Positions 1 to 8,165 are shown, counted from the stretch's first letter. The stretch is 64,000 nucleotides of DNA from Dendrophyllia cribrosa (GCA_024195265.1 JAJLRJ010000010.1:23453454-23517453); one strand, 5' to 3'. The notes: a model not told the origin generated them from the letters alone. Numbers and translations are program-made.

Positions 1-1057
1 AGAGACCAAACTTGTTGCCTGTGAGATATTTGGTCAAGTTCATGTTAGGCCTGCCGTCCGTGTGTGGAGAAAAATGCCGGGTTATCTCTCTCCACATGTC
101 TGTACCGCTGATGCCCTCGTTGTAAAGCCTGTTTGGAATACCGTTGACTGTGACCTTCACTTTGGTGATGTCGGGATTGAAATAGTTCTCAGAGTCCCTG
201 GCACCAGCCGTGTAGGGGTTGATGAACAGCAAGAGGATGCCCTTGAGAGACCGGCGCTGTGGGTTAACCCTAAGATTCAGCCTAGTGTCACCTCCTTTTG
301 AGAAGGGATGCACCCGATCTCGCATTACCAGGTCATAAGCGAACTCCTTGCCACTGGTGTAAGTGCTTGTTGCTGCGTCGGCCAGAGTCTTACTTCTGAT
401 CGTCTCATACTCCAGCTGGATGTTTTCCAACTTGTACACGAGCTTGGTTGTGTCTGAACCTCTGACAACTTGGTTTGCGGGGGCGAGGGTCAGTTCGAAG
501 ACCAGATCACTGTACAGTGCTTGAGGATATATAACACCGTGGTCAGTTAAGATATGGTGATCGAGGTTAATGCGATACTTATTTTTATAAATTGTCTCTA
601 CCTTATTTTCAGCATCCACGCCTGAGGTCTTCTTGTCGCCAGCACCAGAGCGAATCTTGCACAAATCCACACTCTGGATGCCCTCCAAAAGCATATTGTC
701 CCGCTCATCGATCGATTTGAATAAGTCTTCGAAGATCTTGTAGATGTCGTACCCAACCGTGTCCTGGACAGTGGTGGCTGCAAACTTTACAACGAAGCTG
801 TCCACCAGGGCCCGAGAAACATTTTGCACGAGAAAGTTGTTTGCATGACCCCCGGCAAGGGAGAGGTTAAACACCAGGGCAAGTGAGCCGGACACAATGA
901 CATCGTGCTCGCCCAGCTTGGGCACCGAGACGTACAGTGTCTCGCCGGGATTGGCCTCAGATGGGTTGAACGTGATGCGCTTGACGGTTCGCTCTGCTTT
1001 CATGGCGCCCAGTGTCTTTTCACTGTGAGATGGAAGTAAATTCGGTTGCACAGCCAT
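1..1057 (-). CDS. MCP: Polinton major capsid protein (MCP), C-terminus cut by window edge
   Basis: Open reading frame running off the left edge, about 352 codons present. It starts at the ATG on the minus strand at 1057. It closely matches the MCP of copy B: same N-terminus (MAVQPNLLPSHSEKTL), same SEANPGETLYVSVPKLG stretch, and the C-terminal landmarks YNEGISGTDMW and LTKYLTGNKFGLW. These landmarks are typical of the double-jelly-roll capsid proteins of Polintons, which build the icosahedral shell; the fold assignment is from family knowledge. It diverges from the coiled-coil gene across a 45-base shared promoter. The site corresponding to copy B's frameshift (near 130 here) is intact. By eye the two copies agree at roughly nine of ten bases in the stretches compared. 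Confidence 0.85.
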   Translation of the reverse strand, partial: MAVQPNLLPSHSEKTLGAMKAERTVKRITFNPSEANPGETLYVSVPKLGEHDVIVSGSLALVFNLSLAGGHANNFLVQNVSRALVDSFVVKFAATTVQDTVGYDIYKIFEDLFKSIDERDNMLLEGIQSVDLCKIRSGAGDKKTSGVDAENKVETIYKNKYRINLDHHILTDHGVIYPQALYSDLVFELTLAPANQVVRGSDTTKLVYKLENIQLEYETIRSKTLADAATSTYTSGKEFAYDLVMRDRVHPFSKGGDTRLNLRVNPQRRSLKGILLLFINPYTAGARDSENYFNPDITKVKVTVNGIPNRLYNEGISGTDMWREITRHFSPHTDGRPNMNLTKYLTGNKFGL

Positions 1058-1102
1058 GGTATATATTTGTGTTTTTTAAAAATTATATTTATATATATCA
1101 TC
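1058..1102. promoter_or_regulatory. Bidirectional late-type Polinton promoter
   Basis: The 45 bases between two divergent start codons are almost pure A/T. Read on the minus strand, the box AATATATACC lies directly before the capsid ATG. On the plus strand TATATATCATC precedes the ATG at 1103. The homologous spacer in copy B (16933-16974) keeps both boxes. Confidence 0.6.
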
Positions 1103-2584
1103 ATGAATGAAGGCAACGAATTCGATGCAAAAGAAACAGACCGTCTCAACCCAAAAGACACGGGGGATGATGAGGACGATACCAACACATGGGAGCCATG
1201 GAAGCAATATGGCCTTACAGAAGAGGAATTCAACAAGAAATTTGCCCATGGCCTCAATGCCCCCGACCCCGACACCACGCAACCCTTTGAACCAGGCGCT
1301 TATTCCACCCCGGCTGGTGAACAAGTGGCTATGAAAACAAGACTCCCCCCAGAGCAACAAGGCTCCCGCACTGAAGAAACCTCTTTCATTACAGGGGCTA
1401 CTGGCGGCCGGCGGGTGATGACCCAGGAAGGCATGGCATTAGCGGAATCCATGGTATGGAGAGAGATTGAAGCTGAATACCCAGATGCAGATGTATCGAA
1501 AGTTAAGCTTAGGTACGTGAGGGCACCCAGATCAGGAGGCGCTGTTATCGAGGTGAGTATGAGGGGTAAAGATAAATGGTATAGACTTTCAACACAAAGC
1601 CCTGGGGATAAACAAAAGACTTTCAACACTAATCTTACCAAAGAGATCAAAGCTGCTCTAGGAAAGTCTATGGATGAAGAGTTCAATGACACAAATGCTG
1701 CATTTGAAGCAAATCAAAAAGAACTGGAAGCAAAACAAAAACAACTACAAGAAGCACAAATAGCTGCTGCTGATGCACAAAAAATTCGCAACGATATGGA
1801 TGCCCTAAGAGAGCAAAGCAAAGAGGTTGATGACCAGATTCAGGAACTGGAAGATGCACATGGACCACTGGATAAGGAGGCAATACAAAGACGGAAAGAT
1901 GAAAAGAGAGCTCTTGAAGCTGAGCATCAAACCAAACGAAAAGAACTGAAGGATAAACAAAAAGCTGCCAAACAAGAAGACAAAATACAAAAAGACATCG
2001 ACAAACTCATGCTTGACAATAGGGGATTAGAAGGGCATTTAGAAGAACTTAGCGCAAAAAAGGACGCCATAAAACCACTGGACGAACTGAAACAGAACAA
2101 AGAAGAGCTTGAACGGCAGAACGAGGAGGACAAGCGCGTGATAGAGGCTGAGGACACGTCTCCCTCTGAAAGAGCAGCTGCTGAAGACCGGGTTGCTGAA
2201 CGTGAAGAAGAGCTGGCAAGGCTCAATACAGAAATTGAGTTGCGGGAAAGGAGCATGTCTTTGAGAGAGAGGGTCAGAGAAATCTTCAAGAAATACGGTT
2301 GGACACTGCAAGCGATTGTTCTGGCAGCTGGCATCACCATCAGCGCTGTTGTACTCCCTTCATTGAACGGCCTGGAAAGGGCCACCAAGGCTATTGGAAA
2401 TGGGCTTAAAGAGCTTGGCAAAAAGGCAGCCAGCGCCTTGCCTGGCCTCATTGGCTCAATTGTTAGCTTCATCTTCAAAGCGGCCGGGTTGGTCATCTCC
2501 TTTCTGGGTGAACACGCCTGGCTGCTCATCCTTGCCGTGGTGGCCTTCCTTGTTGAAAGGATCACCAAGCGTTCGAAGTCTTGA
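1103..2584 (+). CDS. Polinton coiled-coil protein with C-terminal membrane segments
   Basis: 493 residues. I chose the ATG at 1103 over the upstream 1046 because copy B begins at the equivalent methionine and the TATATA box lies just before 1103. Order along the chain: an acidic N-terminus (GDDEDDT), a globular region to about residue 190, a long charged K/E/Q-rich coiled coil to about 400, then two hydrophobic stretches near the end (around GITISAVVLPSL and AWLLILAVVAFLVE) before a basic tail. It ends 4 bases from the convergent stop of the 603-residue gene. I recognise the C-terminal block (GLIGSIVSFIFKAAG) as recurring in cnidarian Polinton proteins, but the function is unknown; a virion or membrane-remodelling role is only an inference. 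Confidence 0.72.
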   Translation: MNEGNEFDAKETDRLNPKDTGDDEDDTNTWEPWKQYGLTEEEFNKKFAHGLNAPDPDTTQPFEPGAYSTPAGEQVAMKTRLPPEQQGSRTEETSFITGATGGRRVMTQEGMALAESMVWREIEAEYPDADVSKVKLRYVRAPRSGGAVIEVSMRGKDKWYRLSTQSPGDKQKTFNTNLTKEIKAALGKSMDEEFNDTNAAFEANQKELEAKQKQLQEAQIAAADAQKIRNDMDALREQSKEVDDQIQELEDAHGPLDKEAIQRRKDEKRALEAEHQTKRKELKDKQKAAKQEDKIQKDIDKLMLDNRGLEGHLEELSAKKDAIKPLDELKQNKEELERQNEEDKRVIEAEDTSPSERAAAEDRVAEREEELARLNTEIELRERSMSLRERVREIFKKYGWTLQAIVLAAGITISAVVLPSLNGLERATKAIGNGLKELGKKAASALPGLIGSIVSFIFKAAGLVISFLGEHAWLLILAVVAFLVERITKRSKS

Positions 2585-2588
2585 ACAC

Positions 2589-4400
2589 TTATCTTAACCA
2601 AACGAAAAGCCCTGCCAAAGAAAGCGCACCCACAGCAACGACTGCCTTGGAGACGTGATGCGGGTCGGGCTGTGGTTCGGGTGCGGGCTGTGGTGTGGGT
2701 GTTGGTGTTGGTGTGGGTTGTGGTGTGGCTGGGGCTGTGGCGATGCCCTGTGCCTGTGTGGCCTGGAGATGTATCGGGTTTGATGGGTGACTGTTTGGTG
2801 GATTAATCTTTGTTGGTCCACCGTCCATGTGGCGAAGGGAGGCTTTTTTTGTGCCCAGATTAACACCACTGTTCACGCCCAGCTTCATCCCTTGAGTTGC
2901 CTCCTGTAGATTGTTGTTATACCCGATCACGCTCGCTGTGTTGATAATCATGCGCGAAGGCATGAGCCAGCTTCCGGATGCTGTCGCAAAGTCCAGGCGA
3001 ACTTTCGTTGCTTGGATGGCAAGCTGGTAACGCTGTACGCTTGTTGCGATGTCGTTCAGGATTATGGCCTCCTCTAGATGGACCAAGAAGACTCTCTGCG
3101 TTTCGAACGCCCGGCCTCCTCTTCCAATGATGCTGCTGCGGGTTTTGGCTTGCGAACCAAGAATGCAGTACACGAAGGCCTCGATTGATTGGTTCATACG
3201 CGCGAGCCCTGGCTGTGTTAGCCCCTGTGCGTAATTTGGCACAAAGTGCTCGAACTGGGTGTCCGCCCCTTGGTCGTTGCGAACGAAAGATATTCCATTG
3301 GCTTTAAAGTTGGGGTCTTTTCTGTCAGTTACGCGCTCATCATCGAACAGAGCTAGATCAGAGTCTGGATAAGTGTAATCGGTAGAGATGGGGCCCTCTC
3401 CATAAGCCCAAATGTAGACATTCCCTAGACCGTGGTTCTTGCCATATGTGAACCGGAAGTCAGAACTGGGGTCGATGCCGAACTCTATGCAAAGCTTCTT
3501 GTACGCGTCGATGTTGTACTTGTTGTCTTTCTGGTTAAATGGAGGGTCGTCTGGCAAAGCACTCACGCTTTGTTCCCCACCCATCTGATAGAGTATTCGC
3601 CTTGTTGTGAAATAAACGTGAAACCGGTAAAACGACCGGAGCTGTGTGGTTAGAGATAGACTTGAGTTCTTATCGAAGAGAATGTCACGCGAGATCCCGC
3701 AGCCGGTTGTTGCACACCACAGGGCGAAGGAGAGTTGTTGTGGCCAAAAGCTCATATGAGGACCACTCATCCACTTTCGGCCATATTTGGCAGTTGTGAA
3801 GGATATCTGTGTGTCCCTGAATATGTTTCTGTATTTCGTTGTGAAATACTCAGTTGGCGTGACATAGATCCTTTGCTCTTTGTCATTCAAGATAGCGCCA
3901 ATCATCATGTCTTTGTCTATTGTGGTGGAGAAAGCAATAGCTGGGATTGACTTTTCTGGTTGCCCCAACGATAACTGATAAGAGAAAACACCATCATAGA
4001 CAAGGCCAAGAGCGTCTCTTTCGGCGCCAGTCCAATCTTTGTGGGGCATTTCTGTGATAAGCCTCCAGGAGCCAGGGCCCTTTTTGTAAAGCACTTCCCC
4101 TGTGGCGGTTTTGTGGTCGTCACCAAACTCTACTTGCACTTCAAAGTGTGACATATCAGCGTGCGGGAAACGCTTTTTGAAATCTGAAATTGCCTTGGCC
4201 TTGGCCGCGGCAGAGAGCTTGGCAGCCTCCGGCGAACTCAGCCAAGCCATTTCAGGATCAGGGGGTTGTGGCTTTGGCGCCACATGGGTATAGGCGTTTG
4301 CAGGCGAATAAAAAGGAGGTGGGGGCCCGTAATTGTGACCGCCGATGTTTATACCAAGATTTGAATTAGGATTAAATCCACCGGGCCGTCTGCCAAACAT
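2589..4400 (-). CDS. Polinton 603-residue protein with proline-rich stalk and C-terminal anchor
   Basis: Intact ORF. The N-terminus is Gly/Asn/Pro-rich (NLGINIGGHNYGPPPPFY). The central region has a striking block, FWPQQLSFALWCATTGCG, near residues 220-240. A proline/threonine repeat (QPTPTPTPTPQPAPEP) follows near 560, then a single C-terminal hydrophobic helix (VVAVGALSLAGLFVWL). The layout suggests a tail-anchored surface or inner-membrane virion protein. Copy B retains the homologous C-terminal third at 14593-15507. I do not recognise a catalytic motif: no HEN/DQC pattern of an adenovirus-type protease is visible. It is convergent with the coiled-coil gene and divergent from the first penton gene. 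Unknown function; Polinton membership is supported by its conserved position in both copies. Confidence 0.68.
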   Translation of the reverse strand: MFGRRPGGFNPNSNLGINIGGHNYGPPPPFYSPANAYTHVAPKPQPPDPEMAWLSSPEAAKLSAAAKAKAISDFKKRFPHADMSHFEVQVEFGDDHKTATGEVLYKKGPGSWRLITEMPHKDWTGAERDALGLVYDGVFSYQLSLGQPEKSIPAIAFSTTIDKDMMIGAILNDKEQRIYVTPTEYFTTKYRNIFRDTQISFTTAKYGRKWMSGPHMSFWPQQLSFALWCATTGCGISRDILFDKNSSLSLTTQLRSFYRFHVYFTTRRILYQMGGEQSVSALPDDPPFNQKDNKYNIDAYKKLCIEFGIDPSSDFRFTYGKNHGLGNVYIWAYGEGPISTDYTYPDSDLALFDDERVTDRKDPNFKANGISFVRNDQGADTQFEHFVPNYAQGLTQPGLARMNQSIEAFVYCILGSQAKTRSSIIGRGGRAFETQRVFLVHLEEAIILNDIATSVQRYQLAIQATKVRLDFATASGSWLMPSRMIINTASVIGYNNNLQEATQGMKLGVNSGVNLGTKKASLRHMDGGPTKINPPNSHPSNPIHLQATQAQGIATAPATPQPTPTPTPTPQPAPEPQPDPHHVSKAVVAVGALSLAGLFVWLR

Positions 4401-4401
4401 G

Positions 4402-4416
4402 ATTGTATATATTTAT
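4402..4416 (-). promoter_or_regulatory. Late-type box of the 603-residue gene
   Basis: On the minus strand AAATATATACAATC immediately precedes the ATG at 4400, the same box seen before the other structural genes. Confidence 0.5.
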
Positions 4417-4462
4417 ATTTAAAAATGTTTTCCTGTGTATATTTATGTTTTTCCAATAAACT

Positions 4463-4473
4463 TACATATACAC
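4463..4473 (+). promoter_or_regulatory. Late-type box of penton gene 1
   Basis: ACATATACAC lies 3 bases before the ATG at 4477. This box and the family alignment decide the start over the upstream in-frame ATG at 4435. Confidence 0.5.
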
Positions 4474-4476
4474 ACC

Positions 4477-5151
4477 ATGGTTGTGCTTACAGTTACCACA
4501 ACTTCGAACCCCTACACTCTGTACTTTGATCACGTGATCCAGAATGCACACTTCATCCGCCTCCTGTCTTCCTCGTTTTACAATTCGTGGCATAACTTGG
4601 CAGAAAAAGTGAAAATAGCCGCAGTCGTTTCTGGTGATAACCCAAAGACTACCATCATTGACATTGGCCCTGGGTTTGTTACTCCTAATAGCCTTGCAGA
4701 CATGATAAATGGTAAATTTAAAGAAAAGGGTATTGCTGTGCAGGCAAAACCATATGAACTTGGCGTTCTTTCTATTTTAAACCCAGGACAAAAATACATA
4801 ATATGGGTTTCCCCAAATATCTCAAGATTGTTTCATATAGACATAAAAACATATCCTAATTTTACCATAAAAGGTTTCAAACTTCCAGGCACATACTTTG
4901 TCTACTGCGATCTGCTTGACAAAGAACAGAACCTTCTCAATGGCAAACCTTCAAGCTTATTGGCTCGTTTTGATGTAACCGGAAAACCTTTTGAGAAGAT
5001 AAATTACCAAGGGGCCCAACATGGCGTCTGGCATATTGTCGATGGCCCTGGTAAACATGTAAATGACATCACACTGTCGATCAGAGATGAAAAGAGCAAC
5101 CTCGTTGACTTCAAAGGCATGCCCTGGGAATTTGAAATTGAAATAAAATAA
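4477..5151 (+). CDS. penton: Polinton penton-like minor capsid protein, paralogue 1
   Basis: 224 residues, start at 4477 where it aligns with the next gene (MVVLTVTTTSNPYTLYFDH against MVVLTFVTTSNPHTIYFDH). It shares with that gene the block LLDKEQNLLNGKPSS and a C-terminus of the form ITLSIRD...NLVDF.G.P.EFEIEI. I recognise this C-terminal pattern from single-jelly-roll penton proteins of Polintons and adintoviruses, which form the capsid vertices. The middle part differs strongly from paralogue 2. It is transcribed away from the 603-residue gene, with a 23-base gap to the next penton gene. Function from family knowledge; the fold was not tested. Confidence 0.68.
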   Translation: MVVLTVTTTSNPYTLYFDHVIQNAHFIRLLSSSFYNSWHNLAEKVKIAAVVSGDNPKTTIIDIGPGFVTPNSLADMINGKFKEKGIAVQAKPYELGVLSILNPGQKYIIWVSPNISRLFHIDIKTYPNFTIKGFKLPGTYFVYCDLLDKEQNLLNGKPSSLLARFDVTGKPFEKINYQGAQHGVWHIVDGPGKHVNDITLSIRDEKSNLVDFKGMPWEFEIEIK

Positions 5152-5152
5152 A

Positions 5153-5164
5153 CTTATATATACT
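5153..5164 (+). promoter_or_regulatory. Late-type box of penton gene 2
   Basis: TTATATATACTC fills the short gap after the stop of penton 1 and lies 11 bases before the ATG at 5175, so the tandem genes probably have separate promoters. Confidence 0.5.
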
Positions 5165-5174
5165 CGCATCTGTC

Positions 5175-5837
5175 ATGGTTGTGTTGACATTTGTCACGAC
5201 TTCGAACCCTCACACGATCTATTTCGATCACGCACTTCCGATGCCCAATTACATCCGGCTCCTGTCTGCCTCACTCACCAACTCGTGGTACAACTTGAAA
5301 GAAAGAGCGGTTATCTCAGCACCTCGCGGTGATGGAAGGGTTACTGAAGTATTCGTAATGCCGGGGTTTTACACAGTGGATAACATTGTGAAAGATTTCC
5401 TTGAGATAAAAACGAATAGACCAGTTATTGATCTAACAGTTGATACAATCACAGCAGAAGGAATAATGTTAATTAAAAGTCCCAATAATGTAACGTTTAG
5501 CAGAAATCTGATAGATTTTCTTGGTATAAGTGGTACCCCGTTTTGGAGTGCAAATGTCAAAGGGTTTACATCTCCAAGCACTTACTTCATCCACTGCGAC
5601 CTGGTTGACAAAGAACAGAACTTGCTCAATGGCAAACCTTCGAGTGTGTTGGCGCGCTTCGACATTCGTGGGAAATCATTTGAAAAGGTTCATTACCAAC
5701 CAACACCACAGCATGTCTTGCGTGACGTCTCGTCTGGCGAATTTGTTAACTCTATCACACTGTCTGTGCGGGATAAAGATGACAACCTCTTTAACTTCAA
5801 TGGTAGACCCTTAGAATTTGAAATCGAGATAAATTAA
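5175..5837 (+). CDS. penton: Polinton penton-like minor capsid protein, paralogue 2
   Basis: 220 residues. Tandem duplicate of the preceding gene, with the same N-terminal block (TTSNPHTIYFDHALPMPNY), the same LVDKEQNLLNGKPSS core and the same C-terminal ITLSVRDKDDNLFNFNGRP strand pattern. Residues of about 40-110 are only distantly related to paralogue 1, so the conserved ends may hold the capsid fold while the middle varies. Both copies are open, which argues that both are, or recently were, used. Vertex capsid role inferred from family resemblance. Confidence 0.68.
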   Translation: MVVLTFVTTSNPHTIYFDHALPMPNYIRLLSASLTNSWYNLKERAVISAPRGDGRVTEVFVMPGFYTVDNIVKDFLEIKTNRPVIDLTVDTITAEGIMLIKSPNNVTFSRNLIDFLGISGTPFWSANVKGFTSPSTYFIHCDLVDKEQNLLNGKPSSVLARFDIRGKSFEKVHYQPTPQHVLRDVSSGEFVNSITLSVRDKDDNLFNFNGRPLEFEIEIN

Positions 5838-5840
5838 AAA

Positions 5841-5852
5841 TCATATATATAC
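5841..5852 (+). promoter_or_regulatory. Late-type box of the 230-residue gene
   Basis: TCATATATATAC lies 7 bases before the ATG at 5860. Confidence 0.5.
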
Positions 5853-5859
5853 CCACGCC

Positions 5860-6552
5860 ATGAGTTCTGCCAATGTGCTGCCATCGGCCCCCGAATACAG
5901 CCATACAGAAAAGATATACCCAGTTTTGCCAAATGGTGAGATCACTCAAATCAATGCAGAAGATTTCCGGCTCAAAAAGATCTCTGACTTGCTTAAAGAG
6001 CTGTCTGACGAAGCCGAGCATTACCGTCAGGTCGCAAAGAAATATAAACGAACCCAATCATTGGTTCATTACTCGGCGGTTGGCCTTGGGTCGCTTTCTG
6101 TTGGACTGTCATCAGGAGCCCTTGCCACTGCATTGACTGGGTTCGGAATTATTGCGAGTCCAGCACTTGCCGGTGTCGCGACCCTCTGTGGGCTGTCCTC
6201 TGTTGGCTTTACAGCTGCTAACAAGCGATTAGAGCGAAAAGTGACAAAACACGAGAAAATCTACACACTGGCCCTGGCTAAACGCAACTGTGTCTATGAA
6301 CTGGTCTCAAAGGCTCTGGAAGACAAGAGGATCAGTGATGCAGAATTCACCTTAATTACTCGTGAGGTGCAAAAATATCACGAACTCAAAGCTGCAATCA
6401 GGGATGGTGTTAAGGCTAAAAAAAACGTTGGCACTCAAACACAAGCGCCAGACCTCGAGAAACTCAAAAAGGAACTTCGCAAGGAAGTCACACAAGAAAT
6501 TCAAAAAAAGATACTTCTCGCCGCATCCTCCAAATCCGATTTGAGAAATTAA
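5860..6552 (+). CDS. Polinton conserved membrane/helical protein
   Basis: 230 residues. The N-terminus is hydrophilic. A helical region (HYRQVAKKYKRTQSLVHY) leads into a small-residue hydrophobic hairpin of about residues 68-118 (VGLGSLSVGLSSGALATAL and FGIIASPALAGVATLC). A basic helix (LERKVTKHEKIYTLALAKR) and a lysine-rich C-terminal coil follow. I recognise the YRQVAKKYKR...KLERKVTKHEKIYTLA pattern as frequent in cnidarian Polinton-derived proteins, but no function is known to me. The Gly/Ala-rich hydrophobic hairpin could insert in a membrane. It follows the pentons in the same direction, 22 bases downstream, with its own TATATA box. Confidence 0.6.
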   Translation: MSSANVLPSAPEYSHTEKIYPVLPNGEITQINAEDFRLKKISDLLKELSDEAEHYRQVAKKYKRTQSLVHYSAVGLGSLSVGLSSGALATALTGFGIIASPALAGVATLCGLSSVGFTAANKRLERKVTKHEKIYTLALAKRNCVYELVSKALEDKRISDAEFTLITREVQKYHELKAAIRDGVKAKKNVGTQTQAPDLEKLKKELRKEVTQEIQKKILLAASSKSDLRN

Positions 6553-6596
6553 ATTCGGGCTTTAACCTCTACATTTCTAAGGATAAATCATTTGCG

Positions 6597-6606
6597 CCCA
6601 ATTGAA
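6597..6606 (+). promoter_or_regulatory. CAATTG early-type box of the VLTF3-like gene
   Basis: CCAATTGAAT lies 27 bases before the ATG at 6631, the same spacing as the CAATTG boxes of the polymerase and zinc-finger genes. No CATATATAC box is present here. Confidence 0.4.
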
Positions 6607-6630
6607 TACATAATCCGGATGTGCACAACC

Positions 6631-7323
6631 ATGGAGAAGTTCGCTAAACAACTGGCTGATGTTCGGTCCTTGGACACTAAAGGCGAATACAAAGCCAAAC
6701 TCGAGGAGCTTGATAAAGAATACAAATTTATCCTCCTGCGCTCACTCGAAAACTACACCAAGGACATACGGCGTTCAAACCTGTCAGAACGCCTTCATAT
6801 CATCAAGGAGTATCTTTCTCCCGAGGCACAATGCCCCCAACACTCACCTTTCACCCTTGTGAATGAAAGGACAAAATTTTGCCAAAACTGCAAAGGCAAA
6901 TTAAACCTCAGGATGTTTTCATCAGAACTTTGCTGTGAAGACTGCGGTCTCTTAGAACCCCTGGATGGTGTGATATTCGATTACAACTGGCTCTATGGTG
7001 GTGATTACACAATTACCAAAAAAAGAATGACCACCAGACATTACAACTTCAAAAGCTATCTCAACAAACATCTGAAAATTTGTGAACACCACGTCTGCTT
7101 GTCCAATGATGAAATTTATCATGCAAATGAGACATTCAAATTCATCGAAGAATATCTGCCGAAAAGAATCTCCATGCCCTTTGTAGCCCACAAAATCTTG
7201 GATGCAATAAAAGGACCACAACGGCTTGTCAATTACTTCTGGCTGCAAGTCCCAGAAAAATCAATGTGGAAGCACGAACAAAGCTGGAAGATCATGCTTG
7301 AAAAGATGGATCAAGTTGAGTGA
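6631..7323 (+). CDS. VLTF3-like late transcription factor candidate (zinc ribbon)
   Basis: About 230 residues from ATG 6631; the in-frame ATG at 6619 is an alternative. A four-cysteine zinc ribbon (FCQNCKGKL ... CCEDCGLLEP) lies near residues 75-100, followed by RHYNFKSYLNKHL and a helical C-terminal half (SMPFVAHKILDAIKG). This order, a zinc ribbon and then a Y..R.Y.FK.YL helix, resembles the poxvirus late transcription factor VLTF3 family, which NCLDVs and some Polinton-like viruses share and which directs late gene transcription. The match is from memory and needs a profile search. It is convergent with the next gene; the two coding regions overlap by 13 bases at their 3' ends. Confidence 0.48.
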   Translation: MEKFAKQLADVRSLDTKGEYKAKLEELDKEYKFILLRSLENYTKDIRRSNLSERLHIIKEYLSPEAQCPQHSPFTLVNERTKFCQNCKGKLNLRMFSSELCCEDCGLLEPLDGVIFDYNWLYGGDYTITKKRMTTRHYNFKSYLNKHLKICEHHVCLSNDEIYHANETFKFIEEYLPKRISMPFVAHKILDAIKGPQRLVNYFWLQVPEKSMWKHEQSWKIMLEKMDQVE

Positions 7324-7769
7324 GCAATGCCATAGAAACTTTCGTGAGCACTTGGGCCGTCATAGTCTTCCTCGTCATCACTGCCGATGTCTGCAAACAT
7401 CAATGCCCGCTGTAAAGCTCTATAAGGCGGCATGCCAGGACAGATGGCTCTGTGCATACCCATGTCCACTTCTGGCGAGAAGTGTTCTTGACATTCATCA
7501 CATGTTTGTGAAGTGAATAAACGGAAATAGCAAAGGTGTTGCCAGTGATAATGATTTTTTATTGAAAAGCATACAGATTTCATCCTGCGTTGATGAAGGG
7601 TCCTGGCAGCCAAGTCACGCTGGATACTCCTTTCAACCAGTTCAAGGATGTAATCCTGGATCATGTCTGGTAAGTAGTCCCAATGGGATTCACCAAAAGA
7701 CAGCAACCATTCGCCGAAGTAGTCTTGATTCTTTGGATTGAAGTCAAGTCCTTGAGCCACCATTGCCAT
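7311..7769 (-). CDS. Terminal zinc-finger protein sharing its N-terminus with the polymerase
   Basis: 152 residues from ATG 7769. The first 23 residues (MAMVAQGLDFNPKNQDYFGE) are nearly the same as the first residues of the DNA polymerase of copy B (MAMAARGLDFNPRNQDYFGD), and the upstream bases are also alike. After that the proteins diverge. A C-x2-C...H-x3-C finger (CDECQEHFSPEVDMGMHRAIC has 21 positions, key residues Cys, Cys, His, Cys) lies near residue 95-115, and the C-terminus is acidic. The gene lies near the end opposite the polymerase, so the shared start may reflect long terminal inverted repeats. Function unknown; DNA binding is possible. Confidence 0.58.
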   Translation of the reverse strand: MAMVAQGLDFNPKNQDYFGEWLLSFGESHWDYLPDMIQDYILELVERSIQRDLAARTLHQRRMKSVCFSIKNHYHWQHLCYFRLFTSQTCDECQEHFSPEVDMGMHRAICPGMPPYRALQRALMFADIGSDDEEDYDGPSAHESFYGIAHST

Positions 7770-8142
7770 GTTGGTTTGGTATATACAGGGGAAGAGATTT
7801 GTCCAATTGGAGATATCGTGCTGTATCAACGTTCATCAGTGGGTTTCTTTTCGCGGGAGGGCAACCATTTCTTAAATGACTGTAAACCGTTGATTTCGAA
7901 ACTGCTCGATTGCAGCCGGGACAAATCTCTTTCGGACGTGGTTCTGTTCGCAGCTTCTTGCAAACGTATTTTTGATGCTCAACAAGAGAATGGCCTTGGG
8001 TGAAGTTTAAACCACAATGTCTGCAAGGGTTGTATTCGAACGTCCCTTTGTTCTTTGCATATAAGTCATCGCCTTCTTTCACCTCAATGCCCCTCATTTT
8101 CAAAAACGCAACGGCAGTCATTGCTTCGTTGGCGAATGGCAT
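7744..8142 (-). CDS. Small protein with two C2HC zinc fingers
   Basis: 132 residues from ATG 8142 (a GTG lies two codons upstream). Two fingers are visible: CRHCGLNFTQGHSLVEHQ with a following Cys, and CPGCNRAVSKSTVYSHLRNG followed by Cys. Both are C-x2-C...H...C. The polymerase of copy B carries a finger of the same type (MHHCDRCLQAFSSERVLTDH plus Cys), so this gene family may be related to the polymerase N-terminal region. The 3' end overlaps the start of the next gene by 26 bases. Function unknown; nucleic-acid binding inferred from the fingers. Confidence 0.55.
   Translation of the reverse strand: MPFANEAMTAVAFLKMRGIEVKEGDDLYAKNKGTFEYNPCRHCGLNFTQGHSLVEHQKYVCKKLRTEPRPKEICPGCNRAVSKSTVYSHLRNGCPPAKRNPLMNVDTARYLQLDKSLPLYIPNQHGNGGSRT
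7797..7812 (-). promoter_or_regulatory. CAATTG early-type box
   Basis: CAATTG at 7804-7809, 34 bases upstream of ATG 7769, followed on the minus strand by CCCCTGTATATACC just before the start. The polymerase of copy B has the same arrangement (CAATTG, then CCCCCTGTAGATACC). Confidence 0.5.
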
Positions 8143-8165
8143 TGTCACGTTTATATGGGGTAATG

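Noticed and set aside
62..301. Plus-strand ORF of 79 codons
   Set aside because: Antisense shadow of the capsid gene; the same region reads as conserved MCP on the minus strand.
598..783. Minus ORF in the capsid region
   Set aside because: Wrong frame within MCP; a similar out-of-frame ORF exists at 17129-17485 in copy B.
2594..2869. His/Pro/Gln-rich ORF
   Set aside because: Frame shadow of the proline-rich stalk of the 603-residue protein.
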